45,916 nucleotides of DNA from an uncultured Planctomycetaceae bacterium (GCA_937916515.1 CALFSX010000342.1:1-45916), one strand, 5' to 3'; positions 9,325 through 18,124 are shown, counted from the first letter of the stretch. Numbers and translations are program-made. The notes: generated from the sequence alone by a model not told the origin.

Positions 9325-10554
9325 TCAAGCCCGAGGCTTTTGCGGGCGAATCACTTCGATCAACTTTCGAATCACGTCATCGCGCTGCACGCCAGCGGCT
9401 TCCGCATGGAACGTGGTCACAATTCGATGTCGCAAAACAGGAAGGGCGACAGACGCGACATCTGAGGTTGTCGCGTGCAGTCGACCGTGCAGAACGGCTC
9501 GAGCTTTCGCCGCGATGCTCAGCGCAATCCCCGCGCGAGGACCAGCGCCCCAGCCAACCATCTCTTTGATGAAACCAGGAGCGCTGCCACCACCCGGCCG
9601 AGTCGCCTGAACGAGATCACGAGCGTAAGTGATGACATGATCGGCGGCCGGAACATTTCTCACGGCCTCCTGCAGCTTCTGGATTTGTTCGGCATTGAGC
9701 AGCCTGGACAGCTTCGGCGTGTGCCCGGAAGTTGCCTGTTTGATAATTTGAAATTCGTCCGCTGCTTCGGGGTAGTCGACCACACAATTGAAAAGAAAAC
9801 GGTCGAGCTGCGCTTCAGGCAACGGATACGTCCCTTCCTGTTCGATCGGGTTCTGAGTGGCCATTACGAAGAACGGTTTCGGCAGTTCCATCGTCTGCCC
9901 CGCAACGGTCACGTGTCGTTCCTGCATGGCTTCCAGCAGCGCCGATTGAGTCTTGGGTGGGGCTCGGTTAATTTCATCGGCCAGAACCATGTTGCTGAAG
10001 ATCGGGCCTTGAACAAACTGAAAGTTGCGAGTCCCCGTCGTGCGATCTTCCTGCAGAACCTCCGTCCCCGTGATGTCCGCCGGCATCAGATCGGGCGTAA
10101 ACTGAATCCGGCGAAAGTCGAGATCCAGAACTTTTGAGATACTGTCGATCAACAGTGTCTTTGCCAGACCGGGAACGCCGGTGAGCAACACGTGCCCCCG
10201 ACAGAAAATCGAGATCAACACTTCTTCAATGACGGCCTGCTGCCCCACGATGACGGTCGACAGCTGAGTCGTAATTTCGCGGAACGAATCACGAAGCGAT
10301 TCAATGACGGCAAGTTGATCGTCAGGAAACGGCGAGTGCTCGTTTTCCGTCTCAGCTTGAGTCTGCTTTGTCGATGACGAGCGAGAAGGTCTGGCGGAGA
10401 GCGGAATCAAATCCTGCTCCTGAGCGACCGCAATATTGCCGCACTTGCATTTCAGGCGGCGACCAAGATGCTCCTGACTCACCCGCCTGACTCGACCACA
10501 GGCGATACACTGCATTCCCGCTTCGGGAGAGATCACAGAATTATTCACGGGCAT
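9325..10554 (-). CDS. MoxR-family AAA+ ATPase with N-terminal zinc-ribbon-like extension
   Basis: 409 residues. The MoxR core starts near residue 80, with Walker A Gly-Val-Pro-Gly-Leu-Ala-Lys-Thr at 126-133 and Walker B Met-Val-Leu-Ala-Asp-Glu-Ile-Asn. The family motif Ala-Thr-Gln-Asn-Pro-Ile-Glu-Gln-Glu-Gly-Thr-Tyr-Pro-Leu-Pro-Glu-Ala-Gln is present. MoxR proteins are chaperone-like ATPases that mature or activate VWA-containing complexes. The first ~40 residues are unusual for MoxR: Cys16, Cys19, Cys36 and Cys38 form a CxxC...CxC zinc-ribbon-like knuckle, joined by a Ser/Gln-rich linker. It heads the minus-strand cluster, 178 nt before the DUF58 gene. An internal ATG at residue 14, still before the cysteines, is an alternative start. 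Confidence 0.93.
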   Translation of the reverse strand: MPVNNSVISPEAGMQCIACGRVRRVSQEHLGRRLKCKCGNIAVAQEQDLIPLSARPSRSSSTKQTQAETENEHSPFPDDQLAVIESLRDSFREITTQLSTVIVGQQAVIEEVLISIFCRGHVLLTGVPGLAKTLLIDSISKVLDLDFRRIQFTPDLMPADITGTEVLQEDRTTGTRNFQFVQGPIFSNMVLADEINRAPPKTQSALLEAMQERHVTVAGQTMELPKPFFVMATQNPIEQEGTYPLPEAQLDRFLFNCVVDYPEAADEFQIIKQATSGHTPKLSRLLNAEQIQKLQEAVRNVPAADHVITYARDLVQATRPGGGSAPGFIKEMVGWGAGPRAGIALSIAAKARAVLHGRLHATTSDVASVALPVLRHRIVTTFHAEAAGVQRDDVIRKLIEVIRPQKPRA

Positions 10555-10620
10555 TCACTCGCAATTGATAGAATGTTTTGGCGGCTCAAATGACGTCGCG
10601 ATTTGATGCTGTTTCCCGTC

Positions 10621-10700
10621 ACCCTTCCTCTGGGAGGGTCGCGAGGAACGAGCGGGGAGGGCCCTCCCCTCGCTGCGCTCGACCCTCCCAGAGGGAGGGT
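10621..10700. repeat. Large hairpin repeat upstream of moxR
   Basis: Arms at 10621-10641 and 10680-10700 are reverse complements with one mismatch (core ACCCTCC / GGAGGGT). The inner part continues the pairing through AGCGGGGAGGG / CCCTCCC. The whole element is about 80 nt and lies in the region between the divergent moxR cluster and the ECF sigma gene. It looks like a dispersed intergenic repeat rather than a terminator because no T-run follows. The rest of 10555-10910 shows nothing else that I can support. Confidence 0.85.
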
Positions 10701-10910
10701 AAAAGGATCGCATTCTCATCCGGCTAAGCACCCTTTTCCACGGAGCACTCGATGTGTTGTTTCCTCCCGAACGAACGCGTCACGCAGATTTCGGAAAAAA
10801 GAAAAAGATTTGGAAAGAGTGCCAAAAACTGAGTGACGCTCCGGCCTGAGGAGTAACGAATAAGAGTCCTCGACCATCACTCTCAAAGGCGGAACAGGAA
10901 TGACTGAGAA

Positions 10911-11510
10911 TTGACCGCAGATAGCAACGCGATCGAAACAGAACGCTCAGAAAAGACTCGCGAAAACACCAGCGAAGCCTTCGAAGACATTTTGCGCCTG
11001 TACCAGGCCGATGTGCGTGTGTTGATGCGACGACACTTCGGCAATTCCGCAGAAGCCGACGAGGTGGCTCAGGAGGTGTTTGTGCAGGTGTATCAAAGCA
11101 TGGCCAAGTTCCGACAGGAGGGGAGTGTCCGTGCCTGGGTTTTGGCGATCGCAAGGAATCAGGTCCTGCTGCATTTTCGGAATGAGTCCCGGCGCAGGCG
11201 TCTGACGGGCAGCGCGATTCCGCCGGAACTACTGGAAGTCGAGGCCACAACGGGCGACGCCGATCCGTTTCAACATGAATCAGCGCAGATTGAACTCAGC
11301 GCACTTCAGGACTGCCTGCAGCGTCTCGACGATCAGCCGCGAGCTCTGGTGGAAGCCTTTTATTTTCAGGGACAGTCTGCGGAATCAATCGCTGAAGAAA
11401 CAAAAAAGAATGCCGGGGCCATCCGCATGATGTTGATGAGAATCAGAAAACAACTGGGCAAATGCATTCGAGGCAAGCTTAGCCTCAAGAACGGGGAAAC
11501 TCATGACTGA
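10911..11510 (+). CDS. ECF-type RNA polymerase sigma factor
   Basis: 199 residues. Region 2 spans about 25-92 (an LYQADVRVLMRRHFGN-type start, then DEVAQEVFVQVYQSMAKF and the AWVLAIARNQV stretch that contacts the -10). Region 4 spans about 130-190 with the helix-turn-helix Ala-Glu-Ser-Ile-Ala-Glu-Glu-Thr. It resembles the small planctomycete/verrucomicrobial ECF group paired with FecR-domain proteins. The start is a TTG at 10911 with AGGAA 11 nt upstream. The nearby ATG at 10900 is out of frame and closes after four codons. The 3' end overlaps the FecR gene by 8 nt, so that protein is its probable regulator. The stimulus is unknown. Confidence 0.88.
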   Translation: MTADSNAIETERSEKTRENTSEAFEDILRLYQADVRVLMRRHFGNSAEADEVAQEVFVQVYQSMAKFRQEGSVRAWVLAIARNQVLLHFRNESRRRRLTGSAIPPELLEVEATTGDADPFQHESAQIELSALQDCLQRLDDQPRALVEAFYFQGQSAESIAEETKKNAGAIRMMLMRIRKQLGKCIRGKLSLKNGETHD

Positions 11511-13224
11511 ACCTCGGACTGCCGCTCTCACACTTTGGAGCCGCCTGATTTCAGGCGAAACGCTCGAAGAAGTCGAGCTGCGACGACTCATCGATCTGAC
11601 GCAACACGATCCCTCGCTGCGAAAAGAGATCGAAGCGGATGCAACTCTGCACGCGCTGCTGCGGTCCATGACGGACGTTCGGCAAACAGAAGATCAGTTT
11701 ACTCGGAGTGTCCTCGAACGCTGCCACTCGCTGGAGTCCAACGTTGGACGAAGCGTGGAAGCAAATCGAGTTGAAAGCGAAGTGGACACTGTTGCCTTCG
11801 AAGTCGCTGCTGCCGACAGAATTCCCAGGACAGCATCCGTCAACGACACGTCGCCACCACTCGTAGCCAGTCGTCCCGAACAACGCGGCACGAACTATCG
11901 GAAGCGGCGAAAATCCTCGGCATGGTCGGCAATTGCAACGACGGTCGCCGTATTCGCTTGTTTCGGCTTGATTGCCTGGACGCAGTTGGGACCACTTCCA
12001 CCTCAGACAGGCAACGAATCAACACCGGAAGTAGTTCAGGGGCCGAATCCAGAACAGCCGCAGCAACCGGAAGCAGCCGCCACGAACCAGGACGTTGCTT
12101 CATCGTCGGTTGAAGATCCGGCAGTTAACAATACGGCGCTTGAGACTACGGCGTCGCCAGATGCCATCGCGTCTAACGCAGGCGATGCAAATCAACTGCC
12201 GCCAAATGCGATGGAAGTGCAGACGCCGGCTCACGCAGAAAATCCGCAGATGATTCCCGAGGTCCCGACACAAGCAATCGCGAATCGTCCCGATGTGAAA
12301 TCGCCGCTGCAGTTTGTGACATTCACAAAAGTCGAAGATCCCGTCTGGGAACGAACAAACGCAATCGGCGATCGACTGGGTGACGAGATCGTCCGGCTGT
12401 TTGCTGGATCGGTCGAACTGACATTTGATCAGGGCGCGGTGGTAACTGTGGACGGTCCTGTGGAATTCCGCCCCTTGTCAACGGGGCAGCTCGAACTCAG
12501 ACGCGGCCGACTTCTCGCCAGCGTGCCTCAGCAGGCCATCGGTTTCACGGTCTCAACACCGACTTCGCAAGTCGTTGATCTCGGCACCGAGTTTGAAGTG
12601 GCGGTCAATGACGAGGGTCAGTCGGACGTTCAGGTTCTGAGAGGAGAAATTGAAGTCGGACCGGTCATCGCGGACGGCGAAGAATTTCAGAAGTGGCGAC
12701 TGCTGCCCGGCAAATTTGATCGAGCCTCGTTCTTCGCACGGCCCCAAATAAAGGGACCAACTCCCATGTCGGCCTCACTTCGTGGACCGCGTGGTCAGTT
12801 TCAGGGGTTTGTTTCGCTGAACGGACAAACGGCTGAATTCTCTTCCCCGGAAGCCTTCGACAACGTTCGCCGCCGCGCTGTTACAGAACTGGCACGGTCT
12901 CAGCAGACTGCATTACGGCAATGGAAAGAGTTCGTGGATTCGATGCAGAAGAACATGCAGGGAACCATGAATTTCAACGGACAGGAAATGCCGTTCGGCA
13001 GCCTTCAGGATGTGATGCGAATGCAACGTCAGATGCTGGAGAACGTCCAGAAGGCTGGAGGTAACTCAGGCAAGCCGAACTTCACCGGTTCGATCAACGT
13101 CAACGGTAAGGTCATCACTTTCAAAACGCGAGAAGAATACGAAGCCGCCCGCCAAACCGCCTTCGGCCCCGCCGCCACCTTCGGCATCGGAGACGTTTTC
13201 GAAGAAGACCGAACAAGTCGATAA
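11503..13224 (+). CDS. FecR-domain transmembrane regulator (putative anti-sigma) with C-terminal triple repeat
   Basis: 573 residues. The N-terminal ~110 residues are cytosolic, with a ZAS-like acidic helical start. One membrane helix lies at about 141-161, then a Pro/Gln/Ala-rich linker to about 265. The FecR domain is at about 285-390 (Gly-Ser-Val-Glu-Leu-Thr-Phe-Asp-Gln-Gly, then Thr-Pro-Thr-Ser-Gln-Val-Val-Asp-Leu-Gly-Thr-Glu-Phe-Glu-Val). The C-terminus has three similar units at about 436-463, 487-513 and 528-554. Each reads hydrophobic-x-hydrophobic-Asn-Gly-[Gln/Lys]-x4-Phe followed by a charged helix. It is translated with the upstream ECF sigma factor (8-nt overlap), which suggests anti-sigma control. 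The LamG domain common in related planctomycete proteins is absent. Confidence 0.85.
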   Translation: MTEPRTAALTLWSRLISGETLEEVELRRLIDLTQHDPSLRKEIEADATLHALLRSMTDVRQTEDQFTRSVLERCHSLESNVGRSVEANRVESEVDTVAFEVAAADRIPRTASVNDTSPPLVASRPEQRGTNYRKRRKSSAWSAIATTVAVFACFGLIAWTQLGPLPPQTGNESTPEVVQGPNPEQPQQPEAAATNQDVASSSVEDPAVNNTALETTASPDAIASNAGDANQLPPNAMEVQTPAHAENPQMIPEVPTQAIANRPDVKSPLQFVTFTKVEDPVWERTNAIGDRLGDEIVRLFAGSVELTFDQGAVVTVDGPVEFRPLSTGQLELRRGRLLASVPQQAIGFTVSTPTSQVVDLGTEFEVAVNDEGQSDVQVLRGEIEVGPVIADGEEFQKWRLLPGKFDRASFFARPQIKGPTPMSASLRGPRGQFQGFVSLNGQTAEFSSPEAFDNVRRRAVTELARSQQTALRQWKEFVDSMQKNMQGTMNFNGQEMPFGSLQDVMRMQRQMLENVQKAGGNSGKPNFTGSINVNGKVITFKTREEYEAARQTAFGPAATFGIGDVFEEDRTSR

Positions 13225-13429
13225 GTCTCCGGGACAGATTTCAAACGGACCAGGCAGATCATCAATCGCTCGTAGGTATCGACGATAACACCCTGATCGT
13301 CCGTGAGCGGCAAAGATGTGCAGACGCCGATGAAGGAAGTCTGATTCAAGCGTTGTTGAGCGGGGCACGTGCCCGCGCATGGATGCGATCCAGCAGATCA
13401 TCACGTGCAGCGTCGGCGAGACTTCCGGC

Positions 13430-13660
13430 GGCGCTGTTTCGATTCCCCAACGTTCGCAAGACCACGCAACAAACCGGCGCACGGCATCTGGTGAACCAAT
13501 CGGAAGCGTCGTCAGTAGAATCCACTGCAAAGGAATTTTCTCTGCTGGCGGTTTTGATTCTTCGACCAGCACCATACACCTGATCGGCCAGTTGCCGATC
13601 AAATCGCCACAGCGCGCGGATTGTCACCTTCACACCGCGGACCTGCACGGTGTGGCCACA
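13430..13660 (-). pseudogene. IS4-family (Tn5-like) transposase remnant
   Basis: The frame from 13581 to 13434 encodes a recognisable transposase core: Val-Glu-Glu-Ser-Lys-Pro-Pro-Ala, then Gln-Trp-Ile-Leu-Leu-Thr-Thr-Leu-Pro-Ile, and Ala-Val-Arg-Arg-Phe-Val-Ala-Trp...Arg-Trp-Gly-Ile-Glu. The preceding piece (Val-Gln-Val-Arg-Gly-Val-Lys-Val-Thr-Ile-Arg-Ala) is in another frame, so at least one frameshift has occurred. The expected continuation after Trp-Gly-Ile-Glu is not found. It is a decayed fragment marking the left side of the accessory island. No terminal inverted repeats could be assigned. Upstream to about 14318 I see no gene. Confidence 0.7.
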
Positions 13661-13842
13661 ACAGCAGTATTCGAGCAGCCATCACGTCGGCGGTGCATAG
13701 TTCTGTCTCGGCGACGGATCGGTCCGGTTCAATTCCGGCAATCGCTGCTATCAGAGACATCACTGGCCCGTCGCCACCGCGAACAATGCTCCCCGATAGC
13801 GACAACGGAGGATCAATTCCAAAAAAATTGTTGAGTTGCTAA

Positions 13843-14318
13843 ACAGCTTGCCACGACACTAAAAGACTGGAATTTCCAGCGACGTCTGTCACCAGGACGG
13901 GCCGTGCTGAGTGAACTTCTCCGACTCTTCCTTGCCCGAACCGTGACAACTACGAAGACCGCTGATAGCCGCCTATGGCTACGTGGTTACCTGCGTCGGT
14001 GATCACGATCGATGAGTGAAACTGAACTTGTCATGCGCGCTCCGGTCCGACACACCGGAGCAGCCAGCAGTTCAATTTGCGACGGCTAACCTCACCCAGA
14101 AACAGCGCAATCAGTATGGCCACAAGTGCCCGTTGACGAGGCGGCAAGTGTTATCTCGACTGCGATGTACAAATGTCTAGGCCAAGCAACTCATTTGGGC
14201 GTGTCCTGTAGACTCTCCGGATTTAGCCAAATCTTGTGGTGGTGCGAGCGGGGTGATTGATCGGAATCGGCGGTAGCCGATTGGCGGAGCTTCCTCCGGA
14301 ATGGGGAAGCGGGGTGTG
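13843..14318. other. Intergenic stretch with no recognisable gene
   Basis: All frames are short or broken. It may include further decayed transposon sequence continuing from the IS4-like remnant, but nothing can be assigned. Confidence 0.5.
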
Positions 14319-14443
14319 GCGACAGCGTCGGGGGCCGGGCGAGGGACGAGCCGAGTGGCCGCGACCCGCGGAGGTGAAGCAGCCGTCCTCGGCGTCGTCG
14401 AAAGCTCCGCGGGTCGCGGGCGCTAGCCCGTCGACGCTGTCGC
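14319..14443. repeat. GC-rich nested inverted repeat
   Basis: Outer arms GCGACAGCGTCG (14319-14330) and CGACGCTGTCGC (14432-14443) enclose inner arms CCGCGACCCGCGGA (14359-14372) and TCCGCGGGTCGCGG (14406-14419). All four are perfect complements. The block is markedly more GC-rich than its surroundings. It may be a dispersed non-autonomous element or a strong structural boundary at the left side of the island. Confidence 0.85.
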
Positions 14444-14648
14444 CCTGATCGTGGAGTGGATCTCGGCTTGTCCGAGCGACGAACGGGTTCGATTGTATCG
14501 ACCCGTTGACTGCCCCGCTGGCTGGTCCCCTATCGGATCAACTTTCGCATCAGCTAACGGGCTTCGACGTTTTCCTTGAGGAGCGGATTTGGTCGCCAAG
14601 TCGATGACGGAAAATTTGCATTTGTCTACGCGTCGTTGAACGCTGTGT

Positions 14649-16082
14649 TCACTGTATCGCCGGTTCGAAAAGCGACGGCAGGTTTAATGTTGCCGCAACC
14701 GCTTCCTGAACTTGCAGATGTGGTTTTGTCGTGGTGGCGTTTTCGCGACGAAGGATGTCCGCCAGGCGACGACTGGTTTCACGTTCGACGGCGATTTGTA
14801 TCCAGTGCCTTCGCTGTTCCAAGGAAGCACTCCCCCATTCCTGCAGGATTCGCTGTTGACGCTGCTTCCGCTGTTGCTTACGCCGCAGAGTTTCAGAGTC
14901 CTCTTGTTCTTTTGCGACGGACTTCAGGCGTTCCTGCTGTCGTTGGTGCTGACGTTTTTCTCGCACAGCAACTTCGCGAGGTGGCGGCCAGTTGTCTTCG
15001 ATTGCTCGACGCAACATGCCTATTCGGTTTTCTGTTGGCTTGCGAGCGTCAAGCCACGTCAACTGCTGTTGAATGGCTTCCGGCGAATGAACGATCGCCA
15101 GCTTTTCTGCAGTGCGGCGATCGAGTCCTGCGTTGATCAATGCTTCAACCGAATTCTTATCGGCAGCAACCGGCTGTTGTTTGTAAGTGTCTTTTACTTC
15201 TGTTGTTTTAATACTGGTCGGGTTATTGAACGCTTTCTCTGGTTGGGATTCTGAACCGTTGCTGGTCGGGTTATTGGACTGTTTCACCGCTGGTCTGGTT
15301 TTTGTACCGTTCCCGGAATCGTCGTGATTGTTGCTCCAGCGTAAAGCATAGGCGGCGGCTTGTTGCTGAGCCGTATCAGCACTGAAAGTACCGGATGCGA
15401 CACACTGAATGTAGCCCACGTCCTGAGCGTGACGAATCGCACTGGCCAGCGTCGACCGGTCACTCAGCTTTGTGTAATTCTGCAGATGAGTATACGACAG
15501 AGGTGCCGAAGAGCGACGACCTCCGAACTGATTCTGATAACCAACCGTGTGACGAATGACGGCTCCCACAACCTTCGTGACCGACAGTGGTTCCTTGGGA
15601 ATGAGTTCATCGAAGAAGCGGTTCGGTACTGGTGTTCGATGGCCTTCCCCGGCAAAGAAACCTGTGAAGGAATCAATCTGGCGAATGTAGTCCCCTGCTT
15701 CATCCCAGCGAAGTTGGAACGACGACGATTGCCCGGTCTGCCCGGCCGCATGCTGACTCCCCTGCTGACACCGAATCAGGAAACCACTAACGACGGCTTC
15801 CAGCAATGCCGGGCCGATTGCTCCACGACTAACGCCAGCCTGCTGAATAAGATCGCGATAGCTGACAGCAAATTCCTGCTGCAGCGGGTTCCCCTGTTTG
15901 TCGAGCCACCCCAGCGTTTGCCGTAACACATATGCGACAATCCGCACGGCGCCGCGAGAGCAGTAAGCCAGGCAAACGTCGAAGAACTGGTTCGGGCAGT
16001 AGACGTAGTTTCCGGTCAACGGTTCAAATCCCGCGAAGGCATTCTGTGACGGCCGGTGTTGGGTGGTGGCCCGGGAATTCAT
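14649..16082 (-). CDS. Tandem winged-helix protein, replication-initiator-like
   Basis: 477 residues. Two related domains are visible at about 25-125 and 151-250. Each begins Val-[Tyr/Pro]-x-Pro-Asn-[Gln/Arg]-Phe-Phe-Asp, then a helix with the pattern Val-x-x-Tyr/His-x-[Leu/Val]-[Arg/Gly]..., a Leu-Gly-Trp or Val-Gly-Tyr turn with Gln-[Gly/Phe]-[Asn/Gly], and a winged-helix core. This repeats the kind of domain seen at the N-terminus of phage replication O/plasmid initiator proteins. The remaining half is polar, ending in an Arg/Gln/Glu-rich coiled coil (about 360-440). It follows the HTH gene by 27 nt on the same strand. A role in recognising an origin is an inference from the neighbours. 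Confidence 0.65.
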   Translation of the reverse strand: MNSRATTQHRPSQNAFAGFEPLTGNYVYCPNQFFDVCLAYCSRGAVRIVAYVLRQTLGWLDKQGNPLQQEFAVSYRDLIQQAGVSRGAIGPALLEAVVSGFLIRCQQGSQHAAGQTGQSSSFQLRWDEAGDYIRQIDSFTGFFAGEGHRTPVPNRFFDELIPKEPLSVTKVVGAVIRHTVGYQNQFGGRRSSAPLSYTHLQNYTKLSDRSTLASAIRHAQDVGYIQCVASGTFSADTAQQQAAAYALRWSNNHDDSGNGTKTRPAVKQSNNPTSNGSESQPEKAFNNPTSIKTTEVKDTYKQQPVAADKNSVEALINAGLDRRTAEKLAIVHSPEAIQQQLTWLDARKPTENRIGMLRRAIEDNWPPPREVAVREKRQHQRQQERLKSVAKEQEDSETLRRKQQRKQRQQRILQEWGSASLEQRRHWIQIAVERETSRRLADILRRENATTTKPHLQVQEAVAATLNLPSLFEPAIQ

Positions 16083-16109
16083 ACAAGTGGAGTGGGGTGC
16101 TGCCGCGGA

Positions 16110-16709
16110 TTATCTTCCGAACAGTCGGAACTCACGTTGCCAGAACGAGCGTTTCTTGTTGTCGTTCGTCGAGTCTTGTTCGACGGCGTCGCTCCCCTGT
16201 TCTGTATCTCGTGTAACAGATTCAACGACGGCGTCGGCTGGTCTTGCCGGGGCGGTAATTGCGAGTCGTTGTTGCAGGTCTTTCATCAGAATGTTCTGTT
16301 CTCGCATTCGTTCATTTTGGTTTCCGATCTGTTCGTCTTTGCGATCAAGTTGCTGTTCCAGTGTTTGGAGTTGCCGATCTTTTGACTGCAGTTGTTCTCG
16401 CAGAACAGAAATGATGACGTCGTGAGCTCCAGACTTTTGAGCATCTTCAGCGGACGTGTTGTCATCGCCAGTCCCCTGCTTCGAACCTGCATCCTGTGGA
16501 TAGCGTTTGGTCAGCAAGTCCTGATCGATTTTCCAGGCATACGGTTCTGCGGCGGCCTTGCGGGCTTCGACTTCATCGTGCGAAGGCTGGATGTAGTGTC
16601 TGTCGGGATGGTCTGGTTCGGACGTAACTTCACGCAACAGACGCTTGATTGTGGATTCGGACTTTCCGACGAATTTCGTCGCATCCTTCACGTTGAGATA
16701 TTGACTCAT
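16110..16709 (-). CDS. MerR-like helix-turn-helix protein with coiled coil
   Basis: 199 residues. The first ~25 residues (Tyr-Leu-Asn-Val-Lys-Asp-Ala-Thr-Lys-Phe-Val-Gly-Lys-Ser-Glu-Ser-Thr-Ile-Lys-Arg) look like the DNA-reading helix pair of excisionase/MerR proteins. Residues about 95-150 form a Gln/Glu/Arg-rich coiled coil with repeated Gln-Leu-x-x-Lys-Asp-x-Gln units, suggesting a dimer. The tail is basic. It is probably the first gene of a two-gene unit with the winged-helix protein. The region just upstream (16.77-17.02 kb) holds repeated CAYGA motifs that could be its target sites. No strong ribosome-binding site is seen. Confidence 0.65.
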   Translation of the reverse strand: MSQYLNVKDATKFVGKSESTIKRLLREVTSEPDHPDRHYIQPSHDEVEARKAAAEPYAWKIDQDLLTKRYPQDAGSKQGTGDDNTSAEDAQKSGAHDVIISVLREQLQSKDRQLQTLEQQLDRKDEQIGNQNERMREQNILMKDLQQRLAITAPARPADAVVESVTRDTEQGSDAVEQDSTNDNKKRSFWQREFRLFGR

Positions 16710-16770
16710 AATTCAAAGGGAAATGCTATGGCCTCAGTTTACAGCAGTCTGCCAGCTTGACCAGGAAAAA

Positions 16771-17025
16771 CGTGATCGGTTCACGAGCTACCCCCGGTGA
16801 TTGGCCCCGTTCATGATACGTGTCACGAACCGGCCACGACCTACGGCATGAACGATGTCGCGGTCGTCCAGGCAGGGGAGTCATGCAGCAATGGAGCCAA
16901 CGGCGGGCGGTTCACAGGTCGGTGCATGGATGGCTCACGAGACAGGTCACGACACAGTGCAGGCGGTCATGAAGAACCACTTGCCGATGTTCCCGAGGTA
17001 TGGCATGACTGTAGTTCATGAACCA
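16771..17025. promoter_or_regulatory. Iteron-like cluster of TCACGA/TCATGA motifs
   Basis: TCACGA occurs at 16781, 16823, 16935 and 16947, with near variants TCATGA or CCACGA in between and a TTCATGAA palindrome near 17018. No convincing gene lies in 16710-17054. The density suggests iterons or operator sites upstream of the HTH/initiator pair. The spacing is irregular, so this is tentative. Confidence 0.3.
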
Positions 17026-17054
17026 ATCGGGTTCAGATTGGTGACCGACCACGT

Positions 17055-17315
17055 TCAGAACAGATCGTCGTCAACCTTGGAAAGTGACGCTTCATCGTCG
17101 AGCCCACTGTTGAACCAAATTTGTGTACAAGCATTCAACAACAACGAACAGCATGACCGGTACACGGTATTGACTTCCCCGGGAGCGAGGAAGATGAATG
17201 TCATCCCCGGGCAGCTGCGGAAGAACTCGTCGAAGTCGTCCAGTGTCTGCATCGCCAAGGGCCGAGTTTGACACTCGCTGGTTGAATCAATCATTTTTTG
17301 TGCCTCAATAGTCAT
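17055..17315 (-). CDS. Small hypothetical protein
   Basis: About 86 residues from the ATG at 17315. It is acidic, with a central hydrophobic stretch around Gly-Met-Thr-Phe-Ile-Phe-Leu-Ala-Pro-Gly-Glu-Val. The family is not recognised. It lies 40 nt after the acetyltransferase-like gene on the same strand and may be co-transcribed. The longer frame upstream overlaps that gene and is not favoured. No clear ribosome-binding site is seen. Confidence 0.4.
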   Translation of the reverse strand: MTIEAQKMIDSTSECQTRPLAMQTLDDFDEFFRSCPGMTFIFLAPGEVNTVYRSCCSLLLNACTQIWFNSGLDDEASLSKVDDDLF

Positions 17316-17355
17316 GGTGATGAGGGCCGCCGGGAACACAACGGGCCCCGGGTTG

Positions 17356-17724
17356 TCATGCGTGACCTGCAACGCGCAACGGCACGTCTCCAGGCTCATC
17401 CATGAGCGAATTAACCAAGGCCTCACCAGCCTCTGTTGCGCCGAACACACGCATCTCACCTTTCAGATCTTGGGCGATCCCCAGAAGCAGTTCGCGAGCA
17501 AGGCCCTGACGCCGAGCATCCTCTGCCGTCTCGACCCAGTCGACGTAATGGGATGCCCCTGAGCTGTGCCAAATCAGGGCGGATGCAACCTGCATTGGCT
17601 TCCCGACGAGAAGGTCATCAAATGGGAATGCAACGTAGAGCGTCCGATTTGAGTCGTAGTACGGCCCCAGATCAACTTTTGCTTTAAAGACTTGAAGTTG
17701 GTCAGTTTCAAATGCGAGTTTCAT
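17356..17724 (-). CDS. GNAT-like acetyltransferase domain protein
   Basis: 122 residues, short for the family (usually 140-180). A motif A-like turn Arg-Arg-Gln-Gly-Leu-Ala-Arg-Glu-Leu-Leu at 71-80, following a beta strand Tyr-Val-Asp-Trp-Val-Glu-Thr, matches the acetyl-CoA pyrophosphate loop of GNAT enzymes. The preceding strands (Leu-Tyr-Val-Ala-Phe-Pro-Phe-Asp-Asp and Val-Ala-Ser-Ala-Leu-Ile-Trp) fit the same fold. The substrate is unknown. It lies among small accessory genes on the minus strand of the island. Confidence 0.55.
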   Translation of the reverse strand: MKLAFETDQLQVFKAKVDLGPYYDSNRTLYVAFPFDDLLVGKPMQVASALIWHSSGASHYVDWVETAEDARRQGLARELLLGIAQDLKGEMRVFGATEAGEALVNSLMDEPGDVPLRVAGHA

Positions 17725-18124
17725 TACCGTGTTTCTGCTCCAAAGTCATGCTGGGTGAAGGTAATTCGAGACCCGATTACGCCAGGCTGTGTGTGCAACC
17801 GGGATGGGCGAAAAAAGGTCCAGCGTTTTGGTCTTTACGGCCTCGTTGTAGATCAAGCTCCCTAAGACCTCTTGTTGCTGAAGTGCACGTGGGCGTTGGT
17901 GGTTGACGCGTCCATCGGCGACCGGCTGAAGGTCATGCCACATCCCACTGCAGCCGCTGCCGATGAGCGGTGGCGAGCACACGTTTGATCACGCTACTAC
18001 TCACACTGCCACGCCGTGCCAACGCAATTCGCCAAGCTTGTGGAGACAATTAGTGTCTCGCCTACGCCACGAACTTGTGCCGGAACACCTGCGAGCTCTG
18101 ATGCACTCGCTGGCACGAGTGACC
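17725..18124. other. Non-coding stretch with one copy of a repeated structured element
   Basis: No supported gene. Positions 17909-17985 carry one copy of a ~75-nt sequence also found at 21377-21450 (shared core GGCGACCGGCTGA ... CACTGCAGCCG). In this copy CATCGGC (17913-17919) and GCCGATG (17959-17965) can pair. A 78-codon minus-strand frame across it is not convincing. Confidence 0.6.

Noticed and set aside
16855-17271. 138-codon plus-strand frame across the iteron-like region
   Set aside because: The composition is not protein-like, and it overlaps the minus-strand small gene and the repeated motifs.
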